A stretch of DNA of 24,351 bases from CAZLNO01 sp964561005 (GTDB taxonomy: Bacteria; Pseudomonadota; Alphaproteobacteria; Kiloniellales; Rhodovibrionaceae), in the NCBI GenBank assembly GCA_964561005.1, contig CAZLNO010000060.1, forward strand, positions 1 to 24,351, read 5' to 3'. Both the position numbers and the translations under genes were made by a program. Below the pieces are notes generated by a model. It made no database searches. It saw only the letters and a list, made by a program, of their open reading frames with translations, and was not told the origin of the DNA. The stretch's first letter is position 1. Each line of letters starts with the position of its first letter. Positions 16,216-23,835 of this stretch are shown in pieces.

Positions 16216-17163
16216 ATGCACTGGAGCGATCGTCAATTGACGGAAAGCCATGCCAACCAAATCCAGCCCACCGACGCGTTCCTGCGACGCCGGCGACGGG
16301 TGGGCTTTGTCATGCAAGGCGTGCTGTTCGCGACCGCGAGCGTGTCCGTGTTCGTGACGGCGGGTATCGTGTACGTCCTTCTCAGCGAATCCTTGGCCTT
16401 CTTTCAGAAGGTCTCGATCATCGAATTCCTGACGGGAACGCGCTGGACGCCCCTGTTCGCGTCGAAGAACTTCGGCATCCTACCGCTCCTGTCGGCGACA
16501 CTGACGGTCACGCTGGTGGCCCTGGCCGTCGCGATCCCGGGCGGCACGCTGGTCGCGATCTATCTCAGCGAATTCGCGCCGAACTGGCTGCGCGAGGTGA
16601 TCAAGCCGGTGCTCGAACTCCTGGAAGGCGTCCCGACGGTCGTGTACGGCTACTTCGCGCTGTTGTTCGTGACCCCGCTGTTGCAACTGGTTTTCCCGAA
16701 TCTTTTCGGTTTCAACCTGCTGGCGCCGGGGTTGGTCATGGGCATCATGATCCTGCCCTATGTGACCTCGGTCAGCGAGGACGCCATGCGCGCCGTGCCC
16801 CAGCGGCTGCGCGAGGGCGCCTACGCGCTCGGGTTCAACCGCTTTCAGACGGCTGTGCGCGTGGTGATGCCCGGCGCGTTGTCCGGAATCACGGCCGCCT
16901 ACGTTCTCGGCATGTCGCGCGCGATCGGCGAAACCATGGTCGTGGCCATCGCGGCGGGTCAAATGGCGAACCTGACCTTCAACCCGATGGAGGCGGCCGC
17001 GACCATCCCCGCCTACATCGTCCAGGTCGCGATTGGCGATGTGGCGCACGGAACGATCGAGTACCAGACGATCTTTGCCGCCGGGACAATGCTGTTCGTC
17101 ATCACGCTCGCGTTCAACGTTATCGGATTCCTTCTCCGGCGCCGTTACCGCGAAATCTATTGA
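16216..17163 (+). CDS. pstC: Phosphate ABC transporter permease PstC
   Basis: A 315-residue inner-membrane subunit of the phosphate importer. After a basic cytosolic start (FLRRRRR) there are about six membrane helices, at roughly 34-56, 87-116, 134-156, 168-188, 224-248 and 284-306. The permease EAA loop that contacts the ATPase lies at about 200-222 (EGAYALGFNRFQTAVRVVMP). EGVPTVVYGYFALLFV and GMSRAIGETM are PstC-typical. The short length is like E. coli PstC; many alphaproteobacterial PstC proteins are considerably longer. The ATG at 16216 has a poor ribosome-binding site, so expression may depend on upstream translation or the stem-loop. Confidence 0.93.
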   Translation: MHWSDRQLTESHANQIQPTDAFLRRRRRVGFVMQGVLFATASVSVFVTAGIVYVLLSESLAFFQKVSIIEFLTGTRWTPLFASKNFGILPLLSATLTVTLVALAVAIPGGTLVAIYLSEFAPNWLREVIKPVLELLEGVPTVVYGYFALLFVTPLLQLVFPNLFGFNLLAPGLVMGIMILPYVTSVSEDAMRAVPQRLREGAYALGFNRFQTAVRVVMPGALSGITAAYVLGMSRAIGETMVVAIAAGQMANLTFNPMEAAATIPAYIVQVAIGDVAHGTIEYQTIFAAGTMLFVITLAFNVIGFLLRRRYREIY

Positions 17164-17175
17164 GGGACGTCTCTG

Positions 17176-18123
17176 ATGGTGGCCACAACAACCGTATGGA
17201 ATCATGACGAGGATCGGGGCCTCGCACGCCTGGTCAAGCGCGCCAAGCGTGCGGACCTGATCTTCATGGGCTGCGGGCTCGCGGTCCTGGCGCTCGCCAT
17301 CCTGACGCTGCTGTCCCTGATCATGGCGCTGGCCGTGCAGGGCGCCACCGTCGTGGACTGGCAGTTTCTCACAAGTTTCCCGTCCCGGAAGCCCGAAGAG
17401 GCGGGAATTTTGTCGGCCTGGGTGGGCAGCGCCGCCGTGATGGTGGTCACGGCGTTTCTCGCCCTTCCCCTGGGTGTCGGCGCCGGCCTGTACCTGGAAG
17501 AGTACGCCCGCAAGAACTGGATGACGGACCTGATCGAGATCAACGTGACCAATCTGGCCGGCGTGCCGTCGATCATCTACGGCCTCTTGGCGCTCGGGCT
17601 GTTTCTCTTTATTTTCGGGTTGGGTCAATGGATCCTGGTCGCCGGGCTGGTCCTGGCGCTTCTGATCCTGCCTGTCGTGATCGTCTCCACGCGCGAGGCG
17701 CTGCGCGCGATCCCGGGCAGTGTGCGCGAAGGGGCCCACGCCCTGGGTGCGGACCAGTGGCAGGTGGTGCGGCTGTATCTGCTGCCCGCCGCCAGCCCGG
17801 GCATTCTCACCGGGCTGATCGTCGGCATGTCGCGCGCCATTGGCGAGACGGCGCCGGTGATCACCATCGGCGCCCTGACCTTCATCGCCTTCCTGCCGCC
17901 TTCGCCCATCGACACGACGTTCCCATATCTCAGTTTCGAGTGGCTGACGTCGCCGTTCACTGTCATGCCGATCCAAATGTTCAACTGGATCTCGCGGCCG
18001 CAGTCCGGGTTCCACGATTTGGCGGCGGGGGCTGGGCTTGTCCTTTTGGGGATGACGCTATTGATGAACGGCCTTGCCGTTTACATCCGCTATCGCTTGC
18101 GTAAAACGCCCACGTCCAAGTAA
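17176..18123 (+). CDS. pstA: Phosphate ABC transporter permease PstA
   Basis: A 315-residue inner-membrane partner of PstC. It has about six hydrophobic segments, starting at about 28-55 (LIFMGCGLAVLALAILTLLS). NLAGVPSIIYGLLALGLF (about 126-143) is the PstA counterpart of the PstC GVPTVVYG motif. The EAA loop is EGAHALGADQWQVVRLYLLP (about 185-204), and GMSRAIGETAPVITIGA follows. The start lies 12 bases after the pstC stop. Its short length matches the compact transporter type of this cassette and contrasts with the longer PstA usual in Alphaproteobacteria. Confidence 0.93.
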   Translation: MVATTTVWNHDEDRGLARLVKRAKRADLIFMGCGLAVLALAILTLLSLIMALAVQGATVVDWQFLTSFPSRKPEEAGILSAWVGSAAVMVVTAFLALPLGVGAGLYLEEYARKNWMTDLIEINVTNLAGVPSIIYGLLALGLFLFIFGLGQWILVAGLVLALLILPVVIVSTREALRAIPGSVREGAHALGADQWQVVRLYLLPAASPGILTGLIVGMSRAIGETAPVITIGALTFIAFLPPSPIDTTFPYLSFEWLTSPFTVMPIQMFNWISRPQSGFHDLAAGAGLVLLGMTLLMNGLAVYIRYRLRKTPTSK

Positions 18124-18171
18124 CGCCCTTGTTGCCGACAAGCAAAACGCCGTCGCTATAGGAGAACACTT

Positions 18172-19053
18172 ATGACGATGCTTAACGAAACCGAACAGTC
18201 ATCGCCGATGACCAGAAGCGTGGCGCAGCCAGGAACGACCGAGGCGGCAACGGAGGGCGGCGCGCGGCACGAGGACGCGGCGCCGGATCGCCGTGCCGTG
18301 AAGGCCGAGGTGCGTGATCTTAGCTTCTGGTATGATGACTTCCAGGCCCTGAATGGCGTTGACTTCCCCGTATACAATCAGGGCGTGACGGCGCTCATCG
18401 GGGCGTCAGGATGCGGCAAGTCCACCCTGCTTCGGTGTTTCAACCGCATGCATGACGTTCAGGGCGGGCATCATTACCGCGGATCGATCATCATGCACCC
18501 GGACAACATCAATCTGATCGGCGATGAAACCGATCCGATGCGTGTCCGCTTGCGGATCGGGATGGTGTTCCAGCAAGCCAACCCATTCCCGAAGTCGATT
18601 TTCGAAAACGTCGCGGCCGGCCTGCGCATCCGCGGCATCAAGGATCGCACGGTCCTTCAGGAAACGGTCGAGCGTTCGCTGAAGCGCGCGGCGCTCTGGG
18701 AAGAGGTCAAGGACCGGCTACACATGCCTGCGTTCGAGCTCTCGGGTGGCCAACAGCAGCGTCTGTGCATCGCACGCACCCTCGCCCCGGAGCCGGAGCT
18801 TCTGTTGCTCGACGAGCCGACTTCCGCGCTCGATCCCATCGCGACCGCAAAGATCGAGGATTTGATAACCAACCTGGGCAAGGAAGTCACGATCCTGATC
18901 GTCACGCACAACATGCAGCAGGCCGCGCGTATATCGGATTACACGGCCTTCATGCATCTCGGCGAACTGGTCGAGCACGGCAAAACGGAGACGATTTTCG
19001 GGAATCCGCGCGAAGAGCGCACCGAGGCCTATATCACCGGCCGCTTTGGCTGA
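18172..19053 (+). CDS. pstB: Phosphate ABC transporter ATPase PstB
   Basis: A 293-residue ATPase that energises PstCA. A 42-residue polar N-terminal tail precedes the fold. Motifs present are Walker A GASGCGKST (77-85), Q-loop in MVFQQANPFPKSI, signature LSGGQ (190-194), Walker B LLLLDEP (210-216) and H-loop H246 in VTHNMQQ. CFNRMHD and NPFP are PstB-specific. It has a good AGGAG site before the ATG at 18172. The C-terminus (SDYTAFMHLGELVEHGKTET) is of a different PstB subtype from the decayed copy that follows, which has the form usual in Alphaproteobacteria. Confidence 0.95.
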   Translation: MTMLNETEQSSPMTRSVAQPGTTEAATEGGARHEDAAPDRRAVKAEVRDLSFWYDDFQALNGVDFPVYNQGVTALIGASGCGKSTLLRCFNRMHDVQGGHHYRGSIIMHPDNINLIGDETDPMRVRLRIGMVFQQANPFPKSIFENVAAGLRIRGIKDRTVLQETVERSLKRAALWEEVKDRLHMPAFELSGGQQQRLCIARTLAPEPELLLLDEPTSALDPIATAKIEDLITNLGKEVTILIVTHNMQQAARISDYTAFMHLGELVEHGKTETIFGNPREERTEAYITGRFG

Positions 19054-19071
19054 GTTCGCCTTTGCCCTGCC

Positions 19072-19422
19072 GTGCCGGACGAATGCTGGAGATCGCGCCA
19101 TGAAGATCGTCCGGCCACGGGTTGTGCTTTATCGGTCGCAAGGTCTGGCGTTGATGCAGACGACAAGGTCATCGTGATGGACGAGACTCGCTCGGCCCCG
19201 GACCCGATCGCGACGGCGAAGATCGAGGATTTGATCGACGGACGGCGCGCCGACGACACCCTTGTCATCGTCACCCTCGACATGCGGAAGGCCGCCCGCG
19301 TCTCGCAGCGCACGGCCTTCTTCCACCTGTGGGCGAGGGCGGAAGCGGCCGATACCGAGGCCAGCTTCACCAACCCTGGGGACGAGCGGACCCTAGGCGA
19401 TACAACCGACCGCTACGGCTAA
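19072..19422 (+). pseudogene. Decayed C-terminal half of a second PstB
   Basis: A 116-codon open frame whose part from about residue 18 aligns without gaps to the last ~105 residues of the neighbouring PstB. Shared pieces include DPIATAKIEDLI, AAR-S--TAF and ERT----T-R-G at the end. Walker A, Q-loop and signature are missing. Walker B reads MDETRS instead of DEPTS, and the H-loop histidine is lost (IVTLDM against IVTHNM), so it cannot act as an ATPase. VSQRTAFFHL, FTNP-DERT and the RYG ending match the common alphaproteobacterial PstB form better than the intact gene does. Its stop overlaps an in-frame ATG of phoU (TAATG). It may still be translated. The start codon is uncertain (GTG at 19072 or ATG at 19177). 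Confidence 0.8.
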
Positions 19423-19448
19423 TGCAGCCTCATCCGGAGAGGACGCCC

Positions 19449-20219
19449 GTGACACAGCAGCACCACGACCACATCGTCAAATCCTTCGACGAGCAGCTCG
19501 ACCAGCTCAGCCAGACCATCGCGCGCATGGGCGGCCTGGCGGAAAGTCAGCTCGCCAGCGCGATGGACGCCCTGATGAAGCGCGACGGCGAGCTGGCCAC
19601 CCGCGTCATCGAGTCCGACAAGGAGCTGGACGCGATGGAGCACGCCGTCGAGGAGATGGCGGTGCGCCTGCTGGCCCTGCGCCAGCCGATGGCCAGCGAC
19701 CTGCGGGAGGTGGTGGGCGCCTTCAAGATCGCCTCGGACACCGAGCGCATCGGCGACTACGCCGTCAACGTCGCCAAGCGGTCGATGGCGCTCAGCCAGT
19801 TGCCGCAGATGCCGCCGGCGCATGCCCTGCCGCGCATGGCGCGCCTGGTGCAGTCGATCGTCAAGGACACCTTCGACGCCTACGTCGACCGCGACGCCGA
19901 GAAGGCCGTCGACGTCTGGCACCGCGACGAGGAGGTGGACGAGATCTACACCTCGATGTTCCGGGAGCTGCTGACCTACATGATGGAGGACCCGCGGGCC
20001 ATCACGCCGGGCACCCACATGCTGTTCATCGCCAAGAACATCGAGCGCATCGGCGACCACGCCACCAACGTCGCCGAGACCGTGCATTATCTGGTCAAGG
20101 GCACCTACATCGAGGGCGGCCGGCCCAAGGGCGACTGGTCGTCCTATGCCGTGGTGCCGTCAGGGGAAGACGAGGACGCGAGCGACCCGGACGCCGGCAC
20201 GCCGGGCAGGGAGGACTAG
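19449..20219 (+). CDS. phoU: Phosphate signalling protein PhoU
   Basis: A 256-residue cytoplasmic regulator that links PstSCAB status to PhoR and represses the Pho regulon when phosphate is plentiful. It consists of two three-helix repeats, each with its metal-binding helix: SDTERIGDYAVNVAK (about 96-110) and AKNIERIGDHATNVAET (about 195-211). GTG at 19449 was chosen because GGAGAGGA lies seven bases upstream. An ATG at 19422 overlapping the stop of the pstB remnant (TAATG) would add nine residues and could allow coupling. The acidic C-terminal tail is variable. GC content returns to the window's high level here. Confidence 0.94.
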   Translation: MTQQHHDHIVKSFDEQLDQLSQTIARMGGLAESQLASAMDALMKRDGELATRVIESDKELDAMEHAVEEMAVRLLALRQPMASDLREVVGAFKIASDTERIGDYAVNVAKRSMALSQLPQMPPAHALPRMARLVQSIVKDTFDAYVDRDAEKAVDVWHRDEEVDEIYTSMFRELLTYMMEDPRAITPGTHMLFIAKNIERIGDHATNVAETVHYLVKGTYIEGGRPKGDWSSYAVVPSGEDEDASDPDAGTPGRED

Positions 20220-20225
20220 ATCGTG

Positions 20226-20957
20226 ATGAAGCCGCTGATCCTGGTGGTGGAGGACGAGGCCGCGCTGGTCACGCTGCTGCGCTACAACCTGGAGCGCGAG
20301 GGCTTCCGGGTCGCCGCCGCGCACGACGGCGAGGAGGCGCTGGTGATGGCCGCGGAGGAGCGGCCGGACCTGGTGTTGCTGGACTGGATGCTGCCGCTGA
20401 CCTCGGGGCTGGAGGTCTGCCGCCGCCTGCGCCGGCAGCCCGAGACCCGCGACGTGCCCATCCTGATACTGACCGCCCGCGGCGAGGAGGCGGACAAGGT
20501 GCGCGGCCTGGACAGCGGCGCCGACGACTACATCACCAAGCCGTTCTCCCCGGCCGAGCTGATCGCGCGCATCCGCGCCGTGCTGCGCCGGGCCCAGCCC
20601 CAGCTCACCAGCGAGGTGCTGCAGTTCGAGGACCTGACGATGGACCTGGCCGCCCACCGCGTGCGCCGGGGCAGCCGCGACGTGCACCTCGGCCCTACGG
20701 AGTTCCGCCTGCTGCGGCACCTGATGCAGCACCCCGGCCGGGTGTTCAGCCGCGAGCAGCTTCTCGACGCGGTCTGGGGGCACGATGTCTATGTCGAGCC
20801 GCGCACCGTCGACGTGCACATCCGCCGCCTGCGCAAGGCGCTGAACACCGGGCCGGAGGCCGACCTGATCCGCACGGTGCGGGCCGCCGGCTACGCCCTG
20901 GACCACCCGGCCAACAACACCGAGGCCGACGCCGCGGACGCGCGCGACCTGGCGTAA
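20226..20957 (+). CDS. phoB: Phosphate regulon response regulator PhoB
   Basis: A 243-residue OmpR-family activator of PHO-box promoters. The receiver domain (1-120) begins ILVVEDEAALV, with the phospho-acceptor D53 in LLDWMLP, the Thr in LTARGEE and Lys in YITKPFSP. The winged-helix DNA-binding domain (about 130-228) carries LGPTEFRLLRHLMQHPGRVF, RTVDVHIRRLRKAL and AAGYAL. The ATG at 20226 follows GGAGG; a GTG one codon earlier is an alternative. It follows phoU by six bases and is convergent with the RTX gene. Its target box lies before pstS. Confidence 0.95.
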   Translation: MKPLILVVEDEAALVTLLRYNLEREGFRVAAAHDGEEALVMAAEERPDLVLLDWMLPLTSGLEVCRRLRRQPETRDVPILILTARGEEADKVRGLDSGADDYITKPFSPAELIARIRAVLRRAQPQLTSEVLQFEDLTMDLAAHRVRRGSRDVHLGPTEFRLLRHLMQHPGRVFSREQLLDAVWGHDVYVEPRTVDVHIRRLRKALNTGPEADLIRTVRAAGYALDHPANNTEADAADARDLA

Positions 20958-20981
20958 GGGCGGCGGACTCGGCGGCGGGCG

Positions 20982-22736
20982 CTAGGCCAAGCCGGGATCG
21001 TCGCCCGTGCCGTCGAAAAGGGCGGCGACCTCGCTGACGGCGGCATCCACGCTGGCGGTCGTCGCGTCGACGTCGGCAAGGGTGTCGCGGGCCTGCTGGC
21101 CGTGCTCGTCCAGCTTCCAGGGGTCGAGCGACTCCTGTGGATATTCCGTGCGATAGAACCAGGCCGCCTGCGACTTGTGCAGCACCGTGGTCAGGTCCTG
21201 ATGCTCGGCGGTATCGCGGGCGCCGGAGATGATGTCCACGATAATCCGGCCGACCGGGCGGCCCGCGGCGAGTTCGGCGGTCAGGTGCTCGCCCCAGTAC
21301 GCCAGTCCTTCCCCGCCCAGCTCGCGGTTGAACAGGTTGAGGTAGACATCCTGCAGGAAGCTTTCGACCTGCTCCGGCCGGGGGTCGGCGAGGAAGGGGT
21401 AGAGGTCCCGCGTCTCGTGGTCGATGGCGAAGCTGTTGGCGATGTCCACGAACACCCGGCCGGGGTTGCCGGTGTCTTGAACGCCGGTGAGAAACTGCTC
21501 CCCCCAGAAGTCGTAGCCCGCCGGATCGGGCGCCCGCCCGAAATACCCGGCGTAGAGAAGCGAGAGGGTGTCGATATACTGGATGGCGGTGCCGCCGTCG
21601 CCGCTTGCCGAGGTCAGGAACCTGCCGCCGTGGACGCCCGCCAGCGTGAGCGTGGCGTCGGGCTCGGGCGGGCCGTCGACATCCAGGGACAGTACGGTGT
21701 CCTCGCCCGCGATGCGGCTGTTCACCTCGAGGTTTGCCGCGTCAGGGATCACCAGGGTGTCGAAGGGGCTGAAGTCCTGGATGCGATCGCCCTGGATCTC
21801 CGCCAGAGTCGCCCGGAAGACGTCGCGATCCGGGCCGCCGGCGAGCGTGTCCGCGCCCGCGCCCCCGATCAGGGTATCCCGGCCCGAGCCGGTGCGAATC
21901 GTGTCGTTGCCGCCGCCGCCGTTCACCACGGCGTCGTGTTCGCCGAGCCCGGCATTCGCTCCTTCGTCGAGCACGAGCTCGTCGTCACCCTCGGTGCCGG
22001 TCAGCGGCGCGGAGAGACCGCTCGAGCCGGCACCAACTTCGTCAGCCTCGGGGCCGTCGTCCGGCGCCGGGGAGCCGCCGTCTCCCGTCCCGCCCGACCC
22101 GACGGGCGGCGTTCCACCTGGAGGCGGGACCGCGTCGGTGCCATCGGTCGGTCCATCCTGGGTGTCGCCGTCGTCACCCGGGACCCGACCGCTCAGGATG
22201 ACCCGGGGGAGATCGTTGGCGAAGCGTTCGCCGATGTAGAGAAAGACGCCGGCGGGATCGAGCGGCTCGGTCAAATGGAAGGTGACGGCGCCGCCCTCGC
22301 CGATCGACAGCGAGCCGTCAATGGCCTCGCTCGAGGCATCGCGCGTGCCCGGCGTCGCCAGGTCGAAGTCGATCGCATTGACGCCCGTGGTGCCGAAGAG
22401 GAAGCCGGTGCGAAGCTCTTCCGGGAAGTCGTTGGCGTAGGGCCGCAGGAAGCCTTGACTCAGGGTCACACCGTCCGCGTCGAAGGCGAAACGGTCCAGC
22501 GCGGGGAGGCCATCGACCGCCGAGGCCTGCTCGATGAATTCCGTGGACAGCCGCACGAAATCGAGGTCGAAGCCGGAGAACCCGCTCGATCCGCCGGAAA
22601 CCACGCCGTCATCGACGATGGTGATGGTGTCGACCGTTTGCAGTCCGGACTGCCCGAGGTCGAGTCGAATGACCCCCGTGATTCCCGCCGTGCCCTCCAG
22701 AACGTTCGAAGCATCGGGCATGAGCTTCCGCCCCAT
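20982..22736 (-). CDS. Secreted RTX protein with DUF4214 repeats
   Basis: A 584-residue acidic protein, very poor in Cys and without an N-terminal signal peptide. An N-terminal beta-rich region (about 1-185) leads to an Asp/Gly/Pro-rich linker (186-245). RTX calcium-binding nonapeptides follow in GGGGNDTIRTGSGRDTLIGG (273-292) and AGADTLAGGPDRDVF. C-terminal are two DUF4214-like repeats: SLLYAGYFGRAPDPAGYDFW (392-411) and LQDVYLNLFNRELGGEGLAYW (461-481). Such proteins leave by type I secretion and are thought to be surface or matrix proteins; the exact role is unknown. An ATG at 22721 is an alternative start. No secretion genes are nearby. It is convergent with phoB. Confidence 0.8.
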   Translation of the reverse strand: MGRKLMPDASNVLEGTAGITGVIRLDLGQSGLQTVDTITIVDDGVVSGGSSGFSGFDLDFVRLSTEFIEQASAVDGLPALDRFAFDADGVTLSQGFLRPYANDFPEELRTGFLFGTTGVNAIDFDLATPGTRDASSEAIDGSLSIGEGGAVTFHLTEPLDPAGVFLYIGERFANDLPRVILSGRVPGDDGDTQDGPTDGTDAVPPPGGTPPVGSGGTGDGGSPAPDDGPEADEVGAGSSGLSAPLTGTEGDDELVLDEGANAGLGEHDAVVNGGGGNDTIRTGSGRDTLIGGAGADTLAGGPDRDVFRATLAEIQGDRIQDFSPFDTLVIPDAANLEVNSRIAGEDTVLSLDVDGPPEPDATLTLAGVHGGRFLTSASGDGGTAIQYIDTLSLLYAGYFGRAPDPAGYDFWGEQFLTGVQDTGNPGRVFVDIANSFAIDHETRDLYPFLADPRPEQVESFLQDVYLNLFNRELGGEGLAYWGEHLTAELAAGRPVGRIIVDIISGARDTAEHQDLTTVLHKSQAAWFYRTEYPQESLDPWKLDEHGQQARDTLADVDATTASVDAAVSEVAALFDGTGDDPGLA

Positions 22737-22993
22737 TCAAACTTTTGCCGAAAATCCAAATTTTCGCGATCGGAACTTGTTGTCACGACGCGACACGAAT
22801 TCTGTTACGAACCACTCTTGCGCCATAAGTTCTTCAAGTCAACGCCAAGCGAATTTTTATAAAAACTTGTAGTTGCTTTCCGAAAGTAAAGTTGTGCGGC
22901 GGCATGGCTGTCCTGCGCCGTCGGCGGAATGGCAACCGCCACGGCGCGGCCTTCCCATACCGCCCGACGAATGAAACCATACATCTGGGGTGG

Positions 22994-23020
22994 CCTCATG
23001 CCTCGACACGCAGCATGAGG
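22994..23020. repeat. Stem-loop, eight-base arms (first of a pair)
   Basis: CCTCATGC and GCATGAGG are exact inverted arms around an 11-base loop. It lies 30 bases from a second stem-loop with the same loop length, together resembling a paired extragenic palindrome. It may also act as a 3' boundary of the peroxiredoxin transcript. Confidence 0.5.
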
Positions 23021-23049
23021 AACTGGTCCCGGATCCTCACCCTGAGCCT

Positions 23050-23078
23050 GTCGAAGGGTGCGCGTGCCGCCCTTCGAC
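23050..23078. repeat. Stem-loop, nine-base arms, containing the CCTGAGCCTGTCGAAGGG extragenic motif
   Basis: GTCGAAGGG and CCCTTCGAC are exact inverted arms around an 11-base loop, 17 bases beyond the peroxiredoxin stop. The left arm is the end of CCTGAGCCTGTCGAAGGG (23041-23058), a type of intergenic repeat common in high-GC Proteobacteria. No T tract, so an intrinsic terminator of the classic kind is not shown. Confidence 0.55.
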
Positions 23079-23094
23079 TCCGCGCCCGGCCGGC

Positions 23095-23577
23095 TCAGAT
23101 CTCCCGCAGCAGCGTCTCCGCGCCGCTGACGTTGACCGCGCCGGGGCTCTCCTCGACGTGCAGCGACGTCACCACGCCGTCGTCCACCACCGCCGAGAAG
23201 CGCTTGCAGCGCGTGCCCAGGCCGGCGCCGCTGCCGTCGAAGTCCAGGCCCATCGCCTGGGCCAGCTCCGCGTTGCCGTCGGCCAGCAGCGTCACCTTGC
23301 CCTCGGCGCCCGAGGCCCTGGCCCACTCCTTCATCACGAAGGGGTCGTTGACCGAGACGCAGGCGACCTCGTCCACGCCCTTGGCCTTGAACTGCTCGGC
23401 ATGCTCGATGAAGCCGGGCAGGTGCTTTTGCGAACAGGTCGGCGTGTAGGCTCCTGGCACGCCGAACAGCGCCACCTTGCGGCCCTTGAAGAAGTCCGCC
23501 GTGGGCACGTCCTCGATGCCGTCGTCGCCGAGGCGCTTCAGCGTGACCTCCGGAATGCGCTCGCCGGTCTGGATCAT
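23095..23577 (-). CDS. Peroxiredoxin, Prx5/AhpC-TSA (glutaredoxin/thioredoxin-dependent) type
   Basis: A 160-residue thiol peroxidase that reduces hydrogen peroxide and organic hydroperoxides. The peroxidatic Cys is C48 in the Prx5 motif GVPGAYTPTCSQKHLPGF. C73 (VACVSVNDPFVMKEW) and C124 (GTRCKRFS) are further cysteines, either of which could take part in resolution. Length matches single-domain Prx5 proteins; there is no fused glutaredoxin domain. The ATG at 23577 follows AGGGGAG; the longer open frame upstream lacks conservation. It is probably monocistronic with its own promoter. Confidence 0.92.
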   Translation of the reverse strand: MIQTGERIPEVTLKRLGDDGIEDVPTADFFKGRKVALFGVPGAYTPTCSQKHLPGFIEHAEQFKAKGVDEVACVSVNDPFVMKEWARASGAEGKVTLLADGNAELAQAMGLDFDGSGAGLGTRCKRFSAVVDDGVVTSLHVEESPGAVNVSGAETLLREI

Positions 23578-23613
23578 GATGGGTCTCCCCTCTTTCGCGC
23601 TTGGCCGCCCCAT

Positions 23614-23641
23614 GAGATAAGCCGCCAGCGCGCCCGTACAA
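23614..23641 (-). promoter_or_regulatory. Candidate promoter of the peroxiredoxin gene
   Basis: On the minus strand TTGTAC (23641-23636) and TATCTC (23619-23614) are 16 bases apart, with a predicted start near 23607, about 30 bases before the ATG. No clear OxyR site was identified. Confidence 0.4.
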
Positions 23642-23694
23642 GCGGCGCATGGCCCGGCATGCCATTCCGCGGGCGCGCACGGGTGTCGCACGGG

Positions 23695-23723
23695 TTGCCA
23701 AGGCCGGGCGCAGGCGCTATAAC
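23695..23723 (+). promoter_or_regulatory. Strong sigma-70 promoter for rpmI-rplT
   Basis: TTGCCA (23695-23700) and TATAAC (23718-23723) are exactly 17 bases apart, each one or two bases from consensus. Transcription would start near 23730, leaving a leader of about 105 bases. Confidence 0.7.
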
Positions 23724-23740
23724 CGCCACCCCCGACGTGC

Positions 23741-23816
23741 GGGCGACCGCGGCCCTGGACATGCCCGGAAGCCCGCGACACCCGGAACCGCGCGGTCGCT
23801 CTCGGCCGCGCTTTTC
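23741..23816 (+). promoter_or_regulatory. Leader attenuator of rpmI-rplT
   Basis: A nine-pair GC-rich hairpin with loop CTCT (23790-23811) followed by TTTTC has the form of an intrinsic terminator 20 bases before rpmI. Its left arm is also complementary over 11 pairs (one G-U) to GGGCGACCGCG at 23741-23751, so the two structures exclude each other. This is the layout of a transcription attenuator; the ligand, perhaps L20, is not shown. Confidence 0.55.
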
Positions 23817-23835
23817 GTGCAGAGGAAAGGATCAA

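Larger units (their letters stand above)
22737..23094. other. 358-base intergenic region upstream of the RTX gene
   Basis: The half nearest the RTX gene (22737-22890) is AT-rich and carries inverted repeat CGAAAA-N6-TTTTCG (22749-22766) and the perfect palindrome TTTTTATAAAAA (22854-22865), which offers a TATAAA -10 on the minus strand without a good -35. The other half is GC-rich and holds two stem-loops near the 3' end of the peroxiredoxin gene. No convincing gene is present. Confidence 0.5.
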
